Assembly: GCF_029582805.1 (NCBI RefSeq)
Contig: NZ_JAKKUT010000002.1
Span: 1,202,001 to 1,266,000, forward strand
Source of the DNA: Candidatus Synechococcus calcipolaris G9
GTDB taxonomy: Bacteria; Cyanobacteriota; Cyanobacteriia; Thermosynechococcales; Thermosynechococcaceae
DNA: 64,000 bases
Direction of reading: 5' to 3'
Translations under genes and position numbers: made by a program
Notes under the pieces: model-generated
Seen by the model: the letters and a program-made list of their open reading frames with translations, nothing else
Told to the model about the DNA's origin: nothing
Database searches by the model: none
Shown: one piece after another, positions 45,905 to 56,448 of the stretch
Layout of the letters: each line of letters begins with the position of its first letter
Position numbering within the stretch: position 1 is the stretch's first letter

Positions 45905-46801
45905 ATGGAAGTGATGCGCTGGACTATTGTTCGATTTGCTTTGACGCTGGGCATGACCATGCTATGTTTGGCAGGACTGATGACTCTGACGGGCCAGCAG
46001 CCTCGGAGTCAGGAAGCCAATCTTCAGGTTCAGGAACAAATTTGGGCGGAGGTTAACCGCTATGTTCCCACCATTGAAACGGGCGTGCCTGTAGACGCTC
46101 GGTGTGAAGTTACCGCAGCACCCGCTATAGATGCTGCCCTAGATACCCTGGTGGAAACAGTGCCCCACTATCGACCCCAGGAAATTTGGCGGCGGGCAGA
46201 TCCCAGTAACTATGGCGATCGCGTCCGGCAAGATGTCTATGGTCGTCCGGTGAGTGAGTCCCTTTTAGTGGTGATTCATGAAACCGTTGGCCCTGCCGAG
46301 GGAACCGTTCACCTGTTTCAGACCTACCATCCCTACGACTATCAACAGGTGAGCTATCACACCATTATTGATCAGGATGGAACCCTCATTCATACCGTAC
46401 CCGCCAAGAATCGAGCCTACGGAGCAGGGAATTCTGAGTTTCAGGGGGAATCCGTGAAAACGAATCCAGAGATCGCGGCATCAGTAAATAATTTTGCCTA
46501 CCATATCTCCCTGGAAACCCCCGATGATGGCATCCACGAATACGATAGCCACAGTGGCTATACGGATGCCCAGTATCGCTCGTTGGCATGGCTGATTAGT
46601 CGTACCCATGTTGCTGAGGATCGGGTGGTGTTTCATAAGGACATCGATCGCTACGGAGAACGGAATGATCCCCGCAGTTTTGATCAAGCCCTGCTGGATA
46701 ACTATCTCAAGCCCTACCAAGGGATTCGCACTGCCTACTGTAGTCTTGTGGCCAAGGGGAAAGGGCTATCCGCCTCGAAATATCCCATAGAACTGAACTA
46801 G
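45905..46801 (+). CDS. N-acetylmuramoyl-L-alanine amidase, exported
   Basis: 298 aa (ATG 45905; ATG at 45914 is an alternative). An N-terminal hydrophobic segment IVRFALTLGMTMLCLAGLMT acts as signal or anchor. The amidase_2 (peptidoglycan-recognition) domain runs from about residue 115: SLLVVIHETVGPAEGTVHLF with the first zinc histidine, VSYHTIIDQDGTLIHTVPAK, YRSLAWLISRTHVAEDRVVF and a final HKDIDRYGERNDPRSFD segment carrying the C-terminal histidine/aspartate region. It cleaves the amide between MurNAc and the stem peptide. Located in the envelope; no clear operon partner. Confidence 0.87.
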   Translation: MEVMRWTIVRFALTLGMTMLCLAGLMTLTGQQPRSQEANLQVQEQIWAEVNRYVPTIETGVPVDARCEVTAAPAIDAALDTLVETVPHYRPQEIWRRADPSNYGDRVRQDVYGRPVSESLLVVIHETVGPAEGTVHLFQTYHPYDYQQVSYHTIIDQDGTLIHTVPAKNRAYGAGNSEFQGESVKTNPEIAASVNNFAYHISLETPDDGIHEYDSHSGYTDAQYRSLAWLISRTHVAEDRVVFHKDIDRYGERNDPRSFDQALLDNYLKPYQGIRTAYCSLVAKGKGLSASKYPIELN

Positions 46802-46846
46802 CCCCATCCATGACCATGGCCTATTCATCTAGAGATTAGACCGATC

Positions 46847-47374
46847 CTAGAGGGACATCTGACTGAGGTAATCACGGTAGCCCAGGGACTGAAGTTGATG
46901 ATTTTTTTCTCTGATGGTTTCTCTTAAGGCGTGACGGTAGGCGCAGACCCGCTCTAGGAGAGCAGGATCATGACTCGCTAAGATCTGTACAGCTAGTAAT
47001 CCAGCATTACGGGCATTACCGATCGCCACAGTTGCTACGGGAACACCGGTGGGCATTTGCACAATGGAGTAAAGGGAATCCACGCCCTGAAGATGACGGC
47101 TCGGTACGGGCACACCAATGACGGGTAGGGGGGTGAGGGCCGCAACCATTCCAGGTAAATGGGCTGCCCCTCCGGCTCCGGCAATAATAACTTTGATGCC
47201 GCGTTGATGGGCCCCTTGGGCAAACTCGTTCATTTCTAGGGGAGTTCGATGGGCTGAGAGAATCTGTACCTCCCAGGGAACGGCAAAATCTTCACAGATG
47301 GAGATCGCCCCCTGAAGGGTCGGTAAATCCGAATCACTTCCCATGACAATGGCGACGCAGGTGGTCTCATTCAT
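46847..47374 (-). CDS. purE: N5-carboxyaminoimidazole ribonucleotide mutase
   Basis: 175 aa from the ATG at 47374, giving [20 protein letters not shown] at the start; the upstream 15 codons are not family-like. Motifs: [38 protein letters not shown] with the catalytic His, [39 protein letters not shown] and [17 protein letters not shown]. Class I PurE moves the carboxyl group from N5 to C4 in de novo purine synthesis. purK is not in the window. Confidence 0.96.
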   Translation of the reverse strand: MNETTCVAIVMGSDSDLPTLQGAISICEDFAVPWEVQILSAHRTPLEMNEFAQGAHQRGIKVIIAGAGGAAHLPGMVAALTPLPVIGVPVPSRHLQGVDSLYSIVQMPTGVPVATVAIGNARNAGLLAVQILASHDPALLERVCAYRHALRETIREKNHQLQSLGYRDYLSQMSL

Positions 47375-47612
47375 GCCCAAACCTGAAAAAATTGAAACAG
47401 TCTGTAATATTATTCCCACGGAATTGTACCGATTGGGCCCCCATCTTTATACATTTATTGCAATCTCTGTCATTTCTGAGAATTTTTATCTAGAATTCGA
47501 TTACTTTGGTTTTTCTGTATCTGAGTCTCAGACCCCCATTGACTCCCTAACTTAAGTCATTAAGTTAAGTTACGTAAATTCTTGCTCTCATCACTGCCTT
47601 GAGGAATCCCCC

Positions 47613-47933
47613 ATGCTCAATGACATTCAAAAATACCGTTTTGTCTGCACCCTCACCTTTGGTGATATTTACGGTCAAATTATCATTTGGTTGATTGTTC
47701 TATTTATTGGCCTGGCGGCCTCCGTCACCCTCTACAACAATCCTGTGCAGGCGTTCTTGGTGGGGGGACTGATTCTGGTGTTAACGTTGCCGTTTCTGCT
47801 CTTTGCCTTTGTTACGACCCTGTTAAACCATATTGAAATGCGCCCTGTTACCGCCAGCGATCGCAAAAAGGCACGCAAATCTAAAATGGCCCCCCAGCCC
47901 GGCCCAAGCTCTGAAGTGGCTCCCGCCAGTTAG
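47613..47933 (+). CDS. small two-pass membrane protein
   Basis: 106 aa with two membrane segments, IIIWLIVLFIGLAASVTLYN and AFLVGGLILVLTLPFLLFAF, and a basic C-terminal tail ending KKARKSKMAPQPGPSSEVAP. It resembles short conserved cyanobacterial membrane proteins without assigned function. 26 bp before nagA on the same strand. Confidence 0.75.
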   Translation: MLNDIQKYRFVCTLTFGDIYGQIIIWLIVLFIGLAASVTLYNNPVQAFLVGGLILVLTLPFLLFAFVTTLLNHIEMRPVTASDRKKARKSKMAPQPGPSSEVAPAS

Positions 47934-47959
47934 TTGGTTTTCCCCGACGAGTCAAAACC

Positions 47960-49138
47960 GTGGCCCATTGGCTGAGACAGGCAACCCTCATTGGTAATGA
48001 TCATCCCCAGCAACTTCTCATTGATCAGGGGGTGGTTGTTGCCATTGAGCCGGAAGCCAATGACCTACCATGGTTCGATCCATCCATTCAGGTTGTAGAT
48101 TTAGGGGGCGATCGCCTGTCCTTGGGTGGGATTGATGTGCAAATTAATGGGGCCCTCGGTCTACCCTTTCCCCTCTTGCAGCCCCAACATTTGCCCAAAC
48201 TACGGGAGATTGGCCGGTTTCTCTGGAATCAAGGGGTTGATGCCTATTTACCCACCCTCGTCACCTCAGCGATCGCCGATATTCACCGCGCCCTAGAAAC
48301 CCTAGCCACCGCATTCTCCTCTCAGCCGTCTATCCAGGAAGCCCACATCCTGGGCGTTCATTTAGAGGGCCCCTTCCTCAATCCCCAGAAACGGGGGGCC
48401 CATCCCCAAAAACATTTGCTGCCCCTCACGATCGATCAGGTGAAGCGGGTGCTGGGGGACTACGGCCCTATCGTCAAAGTAATCACCCTTGCCCCGGAAT
48501 TAGATGAAACCGGCACCGTCATTCCCTACCTACGGGAACAGGGGATCACGGTCAGCTTAGGCCACTCCTTAGCAACCGCAACCCAAGCCAGCCAAGCCTT
48601 TGACCAAGGGGCAACCATGGTCACCCACGCCTTTAATGCCATGCCCAGTTTGCACCATCGAAATCCAGGCCTATTGGCGGCGGCGATCGCCGATGAACGG
48701 GTTTGGTATGGTTTGATTGCTGATGGCCAACATGTGGATCCCTTAATGATCAATCTTCTCCTCCGCTGCGATCGCCCCCATCAAGCCGGTACCTTTCTAG
48801 TGAGCGATGCCCTTGCCCCCCTGGGTTTAGCCGATGGGGTGTACCCGTGGGATGAACGGGAAATTACCATAGATAACGGTACAGCCCGCCTAGAGGATGG
48901 AACCTTGGCAGGGACAACCTTACCCTTATTAGCGGCGGTCACAAATCTCGTCCAATGGCGCATCTGCTCTTGGGATCGGGCGATCGCCCTAGGAACCCTT
49001 GCTCCCCGTCAAGCCATCGGGGAATCTATTTCAGCCATCCATTCAGGAATCGGTGTCGGCACTCGGGCCGAACATCTACTGCGTTGGTCAACAGGTTCAA
49101 AAGGGCCGCAAGCCCAGCGACTTGACTTAGGGGGTTAG
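47960..49138 (+). CDS. nagA: N-acetylglucosamine-6-phosphate deacetylase
   Basis: 392 aa, GTG start. Amidohydrolase pattern: LGGIDVQINGALGLPFPLLQ (instead of the HxH-type opening), DAYLPTLVTSAIADIHRAL, HILGVHLEGPFLNPQKRGAH with the metal Glu near 137, VSLGHSLATATQASQAFDQG and VTHAFNAMPSLHHRNPG with metal histidines, and FLVSDALAPLGLADGVYPW with the catalytic Asp. It removes the acetyl group from GlcNAc-6-phosphate in amino-sugar recycling. The first-site motif is QIN rather than HxH, as in many NagA enzymes that use a single metal. nagB is not adjacent. Confidence 0.93.
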   Translation: MAHWLRQATLIGNDHPQQLLIDQGVVVAIEPEANDLPWFDPSIQVVDLGGDRLSLGGIDVQINGALGLPFPLLQPQHLPKLREIGRFLWNQGVDAYLPTLVTSAIADIHRALETLATAFSSQPSIQEAHILGVHLEGPFLNPQKRGAHPQKHLLPLTIDQVKRVLGDYGPIVKVITLAPELDETGTVIPYLREQGITVSLGHSLATATQASQAFDQGATMVTHAFNAMPSLHHRNPGLLAAAIADERVWYGLIADGQHVDPLMINLLLRCDRPHQAGTFLVSDALAPLGLADGVYPWDEREITIDNGTARLEDGTLAGTTLPLLAAVTNLVQWRICSWDRAIALGTLAPRQAIGESISAIHSGIGVGTRAEHLLRWSTGSKGPQAQRLDLGG

Positions 49139-49244
49139 CACGTTGTTGGGCTGCTCTACCCTAATTTTTAAGGAGGCAACCTGAAGCTTGTCCGTGGGCT
49201 TCAAGATCAAATCTTTCTAAAGAAAAACCACTAGCAGACATGAC

Positions 49245-50018
49245 TTAGATTGATAGTAGCTCCCTCAAAAAGATCGTCAGATTGTTGAGACTCAAAATAT
49301 GTTGCTCAGTCTGAGTGCTAACCCAAGCATTGTCTGAAATACTTGCTGTGTTTGTTTTACCTGGCTTAAGAATGCTTGCAATCGTTGCAACTGTCGCCTT
49401 TTCTTTGTCAAAAGGCTTCCAGCCAATTTGCTTAACTTCTTCTTCAGAAAATTGAGAAATGTAGGATTTAGCCCTTTCCATGTATGCAGGATAAGCTACT
49501 TCTCCACACGCACAGAGCAATGTATCCAGTACGCCTTGGTCAGAGTTGTTTGGCAGTATATAGATTCCCAACTTTGGCGTAGTTTTCGTTACAGCACCAG
49601 TTTCGCTAATTTCAGATGGAAAGTCAGGAAAATACTCACTCAATCCGTCACAATATTTCTTTGCGACTTCAGCAGGTTTTTGTTTGTCAGCATCAGCTAC
49701 AATTGCAAATGCTGACAAAGAGTTCAAATAATCAATATCAGCCAACTTGTCTTTTAAGTTATCTACTAATCTACTCCCTTCACCCGCATATATAGCTACA
49801 GATAAAGTGTCTGTATATAGAATTGACGGCATATCAAGCCTAAGATACAGCCTTCCTGTTTTCGAAGGATATACAGGAATGAACTTTTGCCACAAAGAAT
49901 CCAGCTTTGATTTATCGTCATTGAATTGGGAAAATCCTAGTAATTCACGTAAGACTTTGCATAGAAAAGCTTGATCATGGTTCCCCTCAACCCCAACTAA
50001 TACACATCTTCGGTTCAC
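49245..50018 (-). CDS. DUF3226-like TOPRIM protein, partner of AAA ATPase
   Basis: 257 aa from a GTG at 50018 whose GTG overlaps the ATPase stop as GTGA; a TTG one codon earlier is possible. The N-terminal strand CVLVGVEGNHDQAFLCKVL has the TOPRIM glutamate, and LSAFAIVADADKQKPAEVAK has the DxD pair; LGIYILPNNSDQGVLDTLLC follows. This fits the DUF3226 class of TOPRIM proteins, which occur next to AAA ATPases. TOPRIM nucleases of OLD-type and PARIS-type systems use these residues for metal-dependent cleavage. AT-rich, no HIP1 sites: probably acquired. Function in defence is inferred from architecture. Confidence 0.8.
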   Translation of the reverse strand: MNRRCVLVGVEGNHDQAFLCKVLRELLGFSQFNDDKSKLDSLWQKFIPVYPSKTGRLYLRLDMPSILYTDTLSVAIYAGEGSRLVDNLKDKLADIDYLNSLSAFAIVADADKQKPAEVAKKYCDGLSEYFPDFPSEISETGAVTKTTPKLGIYILPNNSDQGVLDTLLCACGEVAYPAYMERAKSYISQFSEEEVKQIGWKPFDKEKATVATIASILKPGKTNTASISDNAWVSTQTEQHILSLNNLTIFLRELLSI

Positions 50019-51190
50019 CAACGAACCTCCTGTCCTAATTCCTCACGCAATCGTTTCAATCTATCCCAGTCATGTCTCACTACTCGTGTTTGCATCTCCT
50101 TCGGCTCAAGGCGATAAAGAACTAAATCTGATTCATACTCAGTCACATCCAATAAGGCATCAACAGCTTCAAGACTATGTGTTGTTGCAAAGAGCTGCAC
50201 ATCCATTTCTTTGCACCATTTAACGAGCCAACCGAACGAATTTTGCAATGCTTCAGTATGGATTGTGGATTCAAGCTCATCTATTAAAAAAATTCCTCCT
50301 CTGACACTTGCAAGCTTAAGAGCTATATGCAGTAGGCGACGGACTCCATCACCGAATGTACTGACAGGTGCAAGTCCTAACCTTTCATGTTGAATGTAAA
50401 TGTTAAATCGAGAAGATATAGACTCTGGAGACAAAAGAATTTCTATGTCAGAAATATTATGATCCATCTGACGCAACAGATCTAACACATCAGCTTTAAA
50501 GTTATGAAACCGAGCTTCTGACAGCAGCCGAAACTGTCCAATATCTGAGCGATGAGATGCAGGTGTGACAACTGAAGTAAGTAGGCTAGGTTCTCTTTTC
50601 CCTGTTCTGGAAAAAAACTCATGCTCCCAAAGCTGGTAGTCCTCGATAATATCAGCTTCCTCACTATTAAATAAACTCAACTGTTCAGTGTATAGATCGA
50701 CTCTTAGGTCAATTCCTTTTCTCAATTCGAGGAGATCCTCGCTTTCACCTATCTGCTCGTCCTCAGATTCAGCAAGTTGATCATCTCCAGCAGCTAACCT
50801 TCTCCGCTTTTCAGAGACAAACATACCCTCCATTTCCTCATAAGTCGCTTTCATCTGCTTGACTGCAAATGATCCACTGCCAGAAATAGAGATGGTACCC
50901 GTCTTGAGTTTTTCACTATTCAATAGAAAATCATGTGAAAACAACCATTGAAGTGCATCAAGAGAGGGGGTACGAGATATCCTATACTCTTGCTCCCGTT
51001 GTCTCGCAGTACTTAGCCATACCCTTATATCTAATGGATGGCAATAGATAGATAAAGCCTCAAGAACACTTGTCTTACCTGAGTTGTTGATTCCAACGAG
51101 CAGGTTAATTTGTCCAAGACCTTTTAGTTCTAGATCTCGAATCCCCCTAAACTTATGAATTGCTATGCTTTCCAGGCTTACTGTGCTCAT
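50015..51190 (-). CDS. AAA/SMC-type ATPase of an ATPase-TOPRIM pair
   Basis: 391 aa, ATG at 51190. AAA_15/AAA_21-type ATPase: SIAIHKFRGIRDLELKGLGQ, Walker A INLLVGINNSGKTSVLEAL at ~30-48, a long middle part with acidic coil (DDQLAESEDEQIGESEDLLE), a degenerate signature VSTFGDGVRRLLHIALKLAS, Walker B GIFLIDELESTIHTEAL and switch histidine LFATTHSLEAVDALLDVTE. OLD, RecF and PARIS AriA proteins share this plan. It lies 9 bp after the VOC gene stop and overlaps the TOPRIM gene. Composition differs from flanking metabolic genes. Confidence 0.88.
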   Translation of the reverse strand: MSTVSLESIAIHKFRGIRDLELKGLGQINLLVGINNSGKTSVLEALSIYCHPLDIRVWLSTARQREQEYRISRTPSLDALQWLFSHDFLLNSEKLKTGTISISGSGSFAVKQMKATYEEMEGMFVSEKRRRLAAGDDQLAESEDEQIGESEDLLELRKGIDLRVDLYTEQLSLFNSEEADIIEDYQLWEHEFFSRTGKREPSLLTSVVTPASHRSDIGQFRLLSEARFHNFKADVLDLLRQMDHNISDIEILLSPESISSRFNIYIQHERLGLAPVSTFGDGVRRLLHIALKLASVRGGIFLIDELESTIHTEALQNSFGWLVKWCKEMDVQLFATTHSLEAVDALLDVTEYESDLVLYRLEPKEMQTRVVRHDWDRLKRLREELGQEVRW

Positions 51191-51199
51191 GTGCCTAGT

Positions 51200-51577
51200 T
51201 TAGCCTAAAACGTTGTTAGCCAAGAACGTTAGTTCAATCACATTGCCATCGGGATCCTGAACGAAAAACGCCGCACGGCCCGAGGCACTGGCTTGAATCC
51301 GGTAGCCCGCCGCCGTCAGTTGCTTGCCTATCCCCTCTAAATCATTGACGGCCAAGGCAATATGGGGATTTCGCCCCCATCGTTCCCGCTCCGCCAAAGC
51401 ATTTGAGCATTGATTCGTTTCAATGAGATGGATCTGCACTGGCCCCACCTGATACCACAGTCCCGGAAAACTCAACGGGCGATCGGCTAAAGTCAACCTG
51501 AGAAGATTGCCATAAAATTGGGCAGATCGTTCCAGATCCGTCACATGAATCGCAACATGGAGAACAGCGGAAATCAC
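51200..51577 (-). CDS. VOC (glyoxalase/bleomycin-resistance) family protein
   Basis: 125 aa, GTG start. Single VOC domain: LHVAIHVTDLERSAQFYGNL, LTLADRPLSFPGLWYQVGPV, IHLIETNQC, PHIALAVNDLEGIGKQLTAA and FFVQDPDGNVIELTFLAN, including the metal ligands His, His and Glu of the fold. Such proteins are metal-dependent lyases, dioxygenases or drug-binding proteins. It contains HIP1-like composition and looks native, unlike the ATPase just downstream. Confidence 0.87.
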   Translation of the reverse strand: MISAVLHVAIHVTDLERSAQFYGNLLRLTLADRPLSFPGLWYQVGPVQIHLIETNQCSNALAERERWGRNPHIALAVNDLEGIGKQLTAAGYRIQASASGRAAFFVQDPDGNVIELTFLANNVLG

Positions 51578-51625
51578 GATGGTTAAGTTAGTCCGGTTAA
51601 GTTACGTCCGAGTTAAAACCGTGGG

Positions 51626-52192
51626 TTATTCTGCCGGGGCTTGGGCCGTTGCCGCCGTAGGTGTGGCTGCTTGAGTCACTCCCAAACGAATTTCTGAGCA
51701 AAAGGATGCCATACTAAAGCCACCAAATCGCTTCAAAATACTGGTACGCAAACGTAAATTGGGGCTGGCAAACCAGATTCGCTCCTCGGAATACATGGTG
51801 TCATACTCCGTAATTAAGGTTAGGGCCCCATCACTCCCCATGACATACCGACCAGCAACGGGAGCTTTTTCCGCATAGCCCATTTCCCGCAGCAGTTTCC
51901 CTTCTGTTGAATGTTTTCCATCCGCCACCGGAACAATCACCGTTGAGCCTTCATGCTTTTCCTCATCCCATTCCATTGTGCCGTCCCAACTCACACGGGC
52001 ACCACAGAGAGCCTGACTCCCATCAATTTCGTATTGGTTACACAGAGCAATAACAGCCGGGTCAGTGACACTCAGAAATTCAATCGTCAATTGAGATTTA
52101 CCCGATTCTGACTGCTTGAAGGCCAAATGGTGACTCGTGCGTTGAGAAAACCAACGACCCGCACTTTGCTCAAAAAAGGTTTGGATATCCAT
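51626..52192 (-). CDS. cpcS: phycobiliprotein chromophore lyase CpcS/CpeS family
   Basis: 188 aa. Starts [25 protein letters not shown], the characteristic CpcS/CpeS opening, followed by [40 protein letters not shown] and [20 protein letters not shown], then [13 protein letters not shown]. Lipocalin-like enzymes of this family attach phycocyanobilin to Cys-82-type sites of allophycocyanin and phycocyanin beta subunits. A short Ala/Thr-rich tail ([16 protein letters not shown]) ends the protein. Confirms a phycobilisome-bearing cyanobacterium. Confidence 0.92.
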   Translation of the reverse strand: MDIQTFFEQSAGRWFSQRTSHHLAFKQSESGKSQLTIEFLSVTDPAVIALCNQYEIDGSQALCGARVSWDGTMEWDEEKHEGSTVIVPVADGKHSTEGKLLREMGYAEKAPVAGRYVMGSDGALTLITEYDTMYSEERIWFASPNLRLRTSILKRFGGFSMASFCSEIRLGVTQAATPTAATAQAPAE

Positions 52193-52413
52193 GCCGTATA
52201 ATTGAAACTAAATTTTGAATGGAGATGCTGCTCCATTATATAGCCCCAGGGAAGCCTAGGGATCGGCAAGCAGGCAAGAAGACTTCAGTTTTTAAAGAGT
52301 TTGGTGAAGCAAAATATTTCCTAAAGTTACATGCCAATGCATAGAAATATGAGGCAACACAATAATTTGCACTACACTAAAAAAATAGTTAAAATACAGA
52401 AAAAATCAATCCA

Positions 52414-52754
52414 TTGAAACTCTACGGTGATGTCAATGTTCTTGATTTTAATCCTTTTGTTCCGCTCAGTGATGAGCAATGAAGTGGCTCCCGGAAGCTG
52501 AACAGAACCTTATTCTTTCAGCCGGTCAATCCTGGAGAAGTGTTAGGAGGAAAATCTTTCAAGTTGTCAATGGTAAAAAGCTCTTATTTGAAAATTTAGA
52601 CTCTCTTTTTCAATATCTTAAAGCTTATAAGTTATCAATGCAGCTAACTTCATTGGAGTTGAATTATAAAATAGTTACAGCCAGTATAACTATAGATGAA
52701 ATTCACAAAGACGTTCATCAATCCTTTAATACGTTAAGTCAATTTCTCATCTAG
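52414..52754 (+). pseudogene. AT-rich unknown gene, possibly frameshifted
   Basis: A 91-aa open frame (ATG 52479 to 52754) reads MKWLPEAEQNLILSAGQSWR-SVRRKIFQVVNGKKLLFENL and ends in IDEIHKDVHQSFNTLSQFLI. Directly before it, in another frame, TTG 52414 to 52482 reads LKLYGDVNVLDFNPFVPLSD. The two abut at an ATGA overlap, so this may be one older gene broken by a small indel, or two tiny genes. No family is recognised. The 240 bp before it are AT-rich and hold no gene. Base composition differs from both neighbours. Confidence 0.35.
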
Positions 52755-52797
52755 ATTAAAATATCATCTTCGGTTAAACTAGAAAAAATATTGGTTC

Positions 52798-54591
52798 GTG
52801 CTGATTGTGCCCTCACTCCATCCCTTTGCTCGTCTACTCACCCATACTCGACAGTATCAAACCCAGGTTTGGCAAGCCTCTGCTTGTTCCGTACTCAACA
52901 AAATCTTTGATCTTGCGCCGCCGGTCTTAATTGGGATTGCGGTAGATATTGTCGTCGAGCAACAGGACTCTATCCTCGCCCGCTGGGGACTTGTTAGTGC
53001 CCGGCAACAACTTTTAGCTTTAGCCCTAGTCTCTTTTTTGATCTGGAGTTTAGAATCCCTGTTTGAGTATGCCTACGATCGCCTGTGGCGGAATTTAGCC
53101 CAGCAGATTCAGCATGATTTGCGATTGGATGCCTACAGCCATTTGCAGGAGATGGAATTAGCCTATTTCGAGGATCGCAGTAGTGGGGTTCTCCTCTCGA
53201 TTCTGAATGATGATATTAACCAGTTAGAGCGATTTTTAGATCAGGGTGCGAACGAAATTCTCCAAGTGACGACCACAGTGATTGTTATTGGGGCAATTTT
53301 CTTTTTCTTGGCTCCAACCGTGACCATTTGGGCGATGCTACCCATGCCATTTATTCTTTGGGGGTCGATTATTTTTCAACGGCGATTAGCCCCTCGCTAT
53401 GCCCAAGTTCGGGAGAAGGCAGGGTTATTAAATGAACGTCTTGCCAATAATTTAGCGGGTATGCAAACAATTAAAAGCTTCACTGCTGAAGAGTATGAAT
53501 TGGAACGTCTTCGCCTCGATAGTTTGGCCTATCGCCAGAGCAATCGTGGGGCGATCGCCCTGAGTGCGGCCTATATACCCCTAATTCGCTTCGTGATTCT
53601 GTTTGGCTTTACCGGAACCCTAATTTTAGGCGGTTTTGCGGCGATCGCCGGCCGCTTAGATGTGGGGGCCTATAGCGTTATGGTCTTTTTAATTCAACGG
53701 TTGCTCTGGCCCCTGACTCGATTGGGAGAAACCCTAGATCAATATCAGCGAGCAATGGCATCCAGCCAACGGGTGATGAATTTACTGAATGCAGAAATTA
53801 GAATTCATCCGGGACATCGCGTCCTTGTGCCCCAGGACGTCAAGGGTGAGTTGCGGTTTGAACAAGTCAGTTTTGCCTACGGTGGCCGCGACACCATACT
53901 CCACAGCATTGATCTATACGTTCCCGCTAGTCAGACCATTGCCATTGTCGGCGCAACCGGCTCTGGTAAAAGCACGCTAGCGAAACTGCTGCTGCGATTT
54001 TATGAGATTCATGGGGGACGCATTCTTTTGGATGGCATTGAAATCCATGAATTACGCCTAAAGGATTTGAGAGCAGCCATTGGATTGGTGAGTCAGGATG
54101 TTTTTCTATTCCATGGCACCGTGTACGACAATATTGCCTACGGTACCTTTGAAGCGACCCTTGCAGAAGTAATAACGGCGGCGAAGATGGCGGAAGCCGA
54201 TGAGTTTATCCGTCAGCTTCCCCAAGGGTATGACACGGTGGTGGGGGAGCGGGGACAAAAACTATCGGGAGGACAGCGTCAACGCCTGGCGATCGCCCGG
54301 GCTATTCTCAAGGATCCACCCATTTTAGTTCTGGATGAAGCCACCTCAGCGGTGGATAACGAAACGGAAGCGGCCATTCAACGCTCCCTCGCCCAAATCA
54401 CCCAGCACCGTACTACCATTGCCATTGCCCACCGTCTCTCCACGATTCGCCATGCAGATCGTATCTATGTGATGGATGCCGGTCGATTTGTCGAACAGGG
54501 AACCCATGAAGAACTCATTGAGTTGGCTGGCATCTATAGTCACCTATGGGATGTGCAAACAGGCCACTTACCTGCCACTTTACTCCCGTAG
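52798..54591 (+). CDS. MsbA-type ABC exporter (fused permease-ATPase)
   Basis: 597 aa, GTG start. Six-segment ABC type-1 permease ([60 protein letters not shown]) with the coupling motif [13 protein letters not shown], then the ATPase: Walker [21 protein letters not shown] near 385, Q-loop [20 protein letters not shown], signature [20 protein letters not shown], Walker [17 protein letters not shown] and switch [20 protein letters not shown]. The protein likely works as a dimer exporting lipids, peptides or drugs. Convergent with lysC. Confidence 0.93.
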   Translation: MLIVPSLHPFARLLTHTRQYQTQVWQASACSVLNKIFDLAPPVLIGIAVDIVVEQQDSILARWGLVSARQQLLALALVSFLIWSLESLFEYAYDRLWRNLAQQIQHDLRLDAYSHLQEMELAYFEDRSSGVLLSILNDDINQLERFLDQGANEILQVTTTVIVIGAIFFFLAPTVTIWAMLPMPFILWGSIIFQRRLAPRYAQVREKAGLLNERLANNLAGMQTIKSFTAEEYELERLRLDSLAYRQSNRGAIALSAAYIPLIRFVILFGFTGTLILGGFAAIAGRLDVGAYSVMVFLIQRLLWPLTRLGETLDQYQRAMASSQRVMNLLNAEIRIHPGHRVLVPQDVKGELRFEQVSFAYGGRDTILHSIDLYVPASQTIAIVGATGSGKSTLAKLLLRFYEIHGGRILLDGIEIHELRLKDLRAAIGLVSQDVFLFHGTVYDNIAYGTFEATLAEVITAAKMAEADEFIRQLPQGYDTVVGERGQKLSGGQRQRLAIARAILKDPPILVLDEATSAVDNETEAAIQRSLAQITQHRTTIAIAHRLSTIRHADRIYVMDAGRFVEQGTHEELIELAGIYSHLWDVQTGHLPATLLP

Positions 54592-54633
54592 AACTTTATT
54601 CCTGTAGAAATTTTAGAACCTGATCGGTTAAGT

Positions 54634-56418
54634 TCAGGCGCCAAGGTGAAAGGCCCTATGAATTGCTTGCAAGGCGGCAATACCATCGGCTTCTGCAACA
54701 ACGCAACTGACCCGGATTTCTGAGGTGGCAATCATCTGAATATTGATGTTGGCCTGGGCTAGGGCCGCAAACATCTGAGCTGCCACCCCCGGCCGGTGGA
54801 TCATGCCCACGCCGACAATACTCACCTTGGCGATCGCCCGATCTAGTAGAACCTCGCCCCAATGGTAATCCCTTTGAGCATCCTTGAGCAGATGATGGGC
54901 CCCGTCACCGTCTCCCTCGGCCACCGTAAAGGCAATATCCCGACTGATCACCCCATTCAAGGATCGCGATCGCTGGGACTGAATAATCATATCCACACTG
55001 ATGCCCGCATCGGCTAAACGCTGAAAAATGGTTGCCGCCATCCCGGGGCGATCGGGTACATCGCGAATGGCTAAACGGGCCTGCTTGCCATCTAGGGCTA
55101 CCCCCCGCACCGCTGGATATTCCGTCGTTTGATCAGGCCAATCTGGCTGGGAAACCATCTCTACATCAAAGGTTTGGGATAGGAGGGCAACGGCCCGGCC
55201 AGCATCCACCGCCATGACCGTACAACTAACGTTCACTTCAGAGGTGGAAATCATTTGCAGATTAATGCCCGCCGCCGCTAAGGCCGAAAACATCTGGGCA
55301 GCTACCCCCGGGCGGCCAATCATGCCGGCTCCCGTAATACTCACCTTGGCAATATCCCGGTCAATGAGAACTTCGGCACTATCGCGAGTAGAACCATTTT
55401 TGTTCCGCAGCAGGGGACTAAAGGCCGTTGCCACCGCTTCCGCTTGGTTTAGGGAAGCTTTTTGAACGGTAAAGGCAATATCATTGGTGTTCCCCTCATG
55501 GATGGATTGAATAATTAAATCCACATCCAAGTCCTGTTGGGCCAGTTCTCCAAAGAGTTGGGCCGCCACCCCAGGGCGATCGGCAACCCGCAGTAGGGCC
55601 ACTTTGGCCTGATCTGTGTCCAGTTTCACCCCATCTACGGGCCGGCCCAGTTCCAGATTTTCCACGGGACGAGGTTGGCGCACTGGCGAGATCACCCGAG
55701 TACCAGGCTCATCAGTCCAACTGGAGCGAACCACTAAATCCACCCCATAGTTACGGGCAATTTCAACGGCACGGGGATGGAGTACCTTGGCTCCCAAACT
55801 CGCTAATTCCAGCATTTCATCACAGGTAATGGCATCCATTAACTGGGCATCGGGCACCAGTCGGGGATCTGTGGTGAGAATGCCAGGGACATCTGTATAA
55901 ATTTCGCAGCAGTTGGCAGCTAAGGCAGCCGCTAGGGCCACCGCAGAGGTATCAGAGCCGCCCCGCCCGAGGGTAGTTACTTCAAAATCTTCGGCGGCGG
56001 TCACCCCCTGAAAACCAGCAACAACAACGACTTTGCCTTCTTTGAGGTGGCGTTCTAAGCGTTGGGTTTCAATATGCAAAATCCGGGCACGGGTGTGGGC
56101 CGGTTCCGTGACAATGCCCACTTGGGCCCCGGTGAGGGAAATGGCGGGCTGACCAAGGGCCTGAAGGGCCATACTGAGTAGGGAAATGGACACCTGCTCC
56201 CCGGTGGACAAGAGCATATCCATTTCGCGGCGACAGGGATTGGGACTAATGTCTTGGGCTAACTTGACCAGACCATCGGTGGTTTTACCCATGGCGGAGA
56301 CAACGACCACCACTTGATGCCCTGCTTGAACCGTCGCTTTGACCCGTTGAGCCACCGCTTGAATGCGCTCAACACTACCAACGGAGGTGCCACCATATTT
56401 TTGAACAATTAATCCCAT
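54634..56418 (-). CDS. lysC: aspartate kinase with four ACT domains
   Basis: 594 aa. Catalytic domain opens [20 protein letters not shown] and includes [57 protein letters not shown] and [20 protein letters not shown]. From about residue 280 come two tandem pairs of ACT domains, seen as repeated segments ([80 protein letters not shown]). The doubled regulatory region is typical of cyanobacteria and binds lysine/threonine for feedback control. It phosphorylates aspartate, entry to Lys, Thr and Met synthesis. Confidence 0.96.
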   Translation of the reverse strand: MGLIVQKYGGTSVGSVERIQAVAQRVKATVQAGHQVVVVVSAMGKTTDGLVKLAQDISPNPCRREMDMLLSTGEQVSISLLSMALQALGQPAISLTGAQVGIVTEPAHTRARILHIETQRLERHLKEGKVVVVAGFQGVTAAEDFEVTTLGRGGSDTSAVALAAALAANCCEIYTDVPGILTTDPRLVPDAQLMDAITCDEMLELASLGAKVLHPRAVEIARNYGVDLVVRSSWTDEPGTRVISPVRQPRPVENLELGRPVDGVKLDTDQAKVALLRVADRPGVAAQLFGELAQQDLDVDLIIQSIHEGNTNDIAFTVQKASLNQAEAVATAFSPLLRNKNGSTRDSAEVLIDRDIAKVSITGAGMIGRPGVAAQMFSALAAAGINLQMISTSEVNVSCTVMAVDAGRAVALLSQTFDVEMVSQPDWPDQTTEYPAVRGVALDGKQARLAIRDVPDRPGMAATIFQRLADAGISVDMIIQSQRSRSLNGVISRDIAFTVAEGDGDGAHHLLKDAQRDYHWGEVLLDRAIAKVSIVGVGMIHRPGVAAQMFAALAQANINIQMIATSEIRVSCVVAEADGIAALQAIHRAFHLGA

Positions 56419-56448
56419 GAGTTTGATAATGCCATAAAAATCAATGGA

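Noticed and set aside
47420-47612. Possible 6S RNA near purE
   Set aside because: In some cyanobacteria 6S RNA lies near purine genes, but this stretch shows no long rod-like fold with a central bulge.
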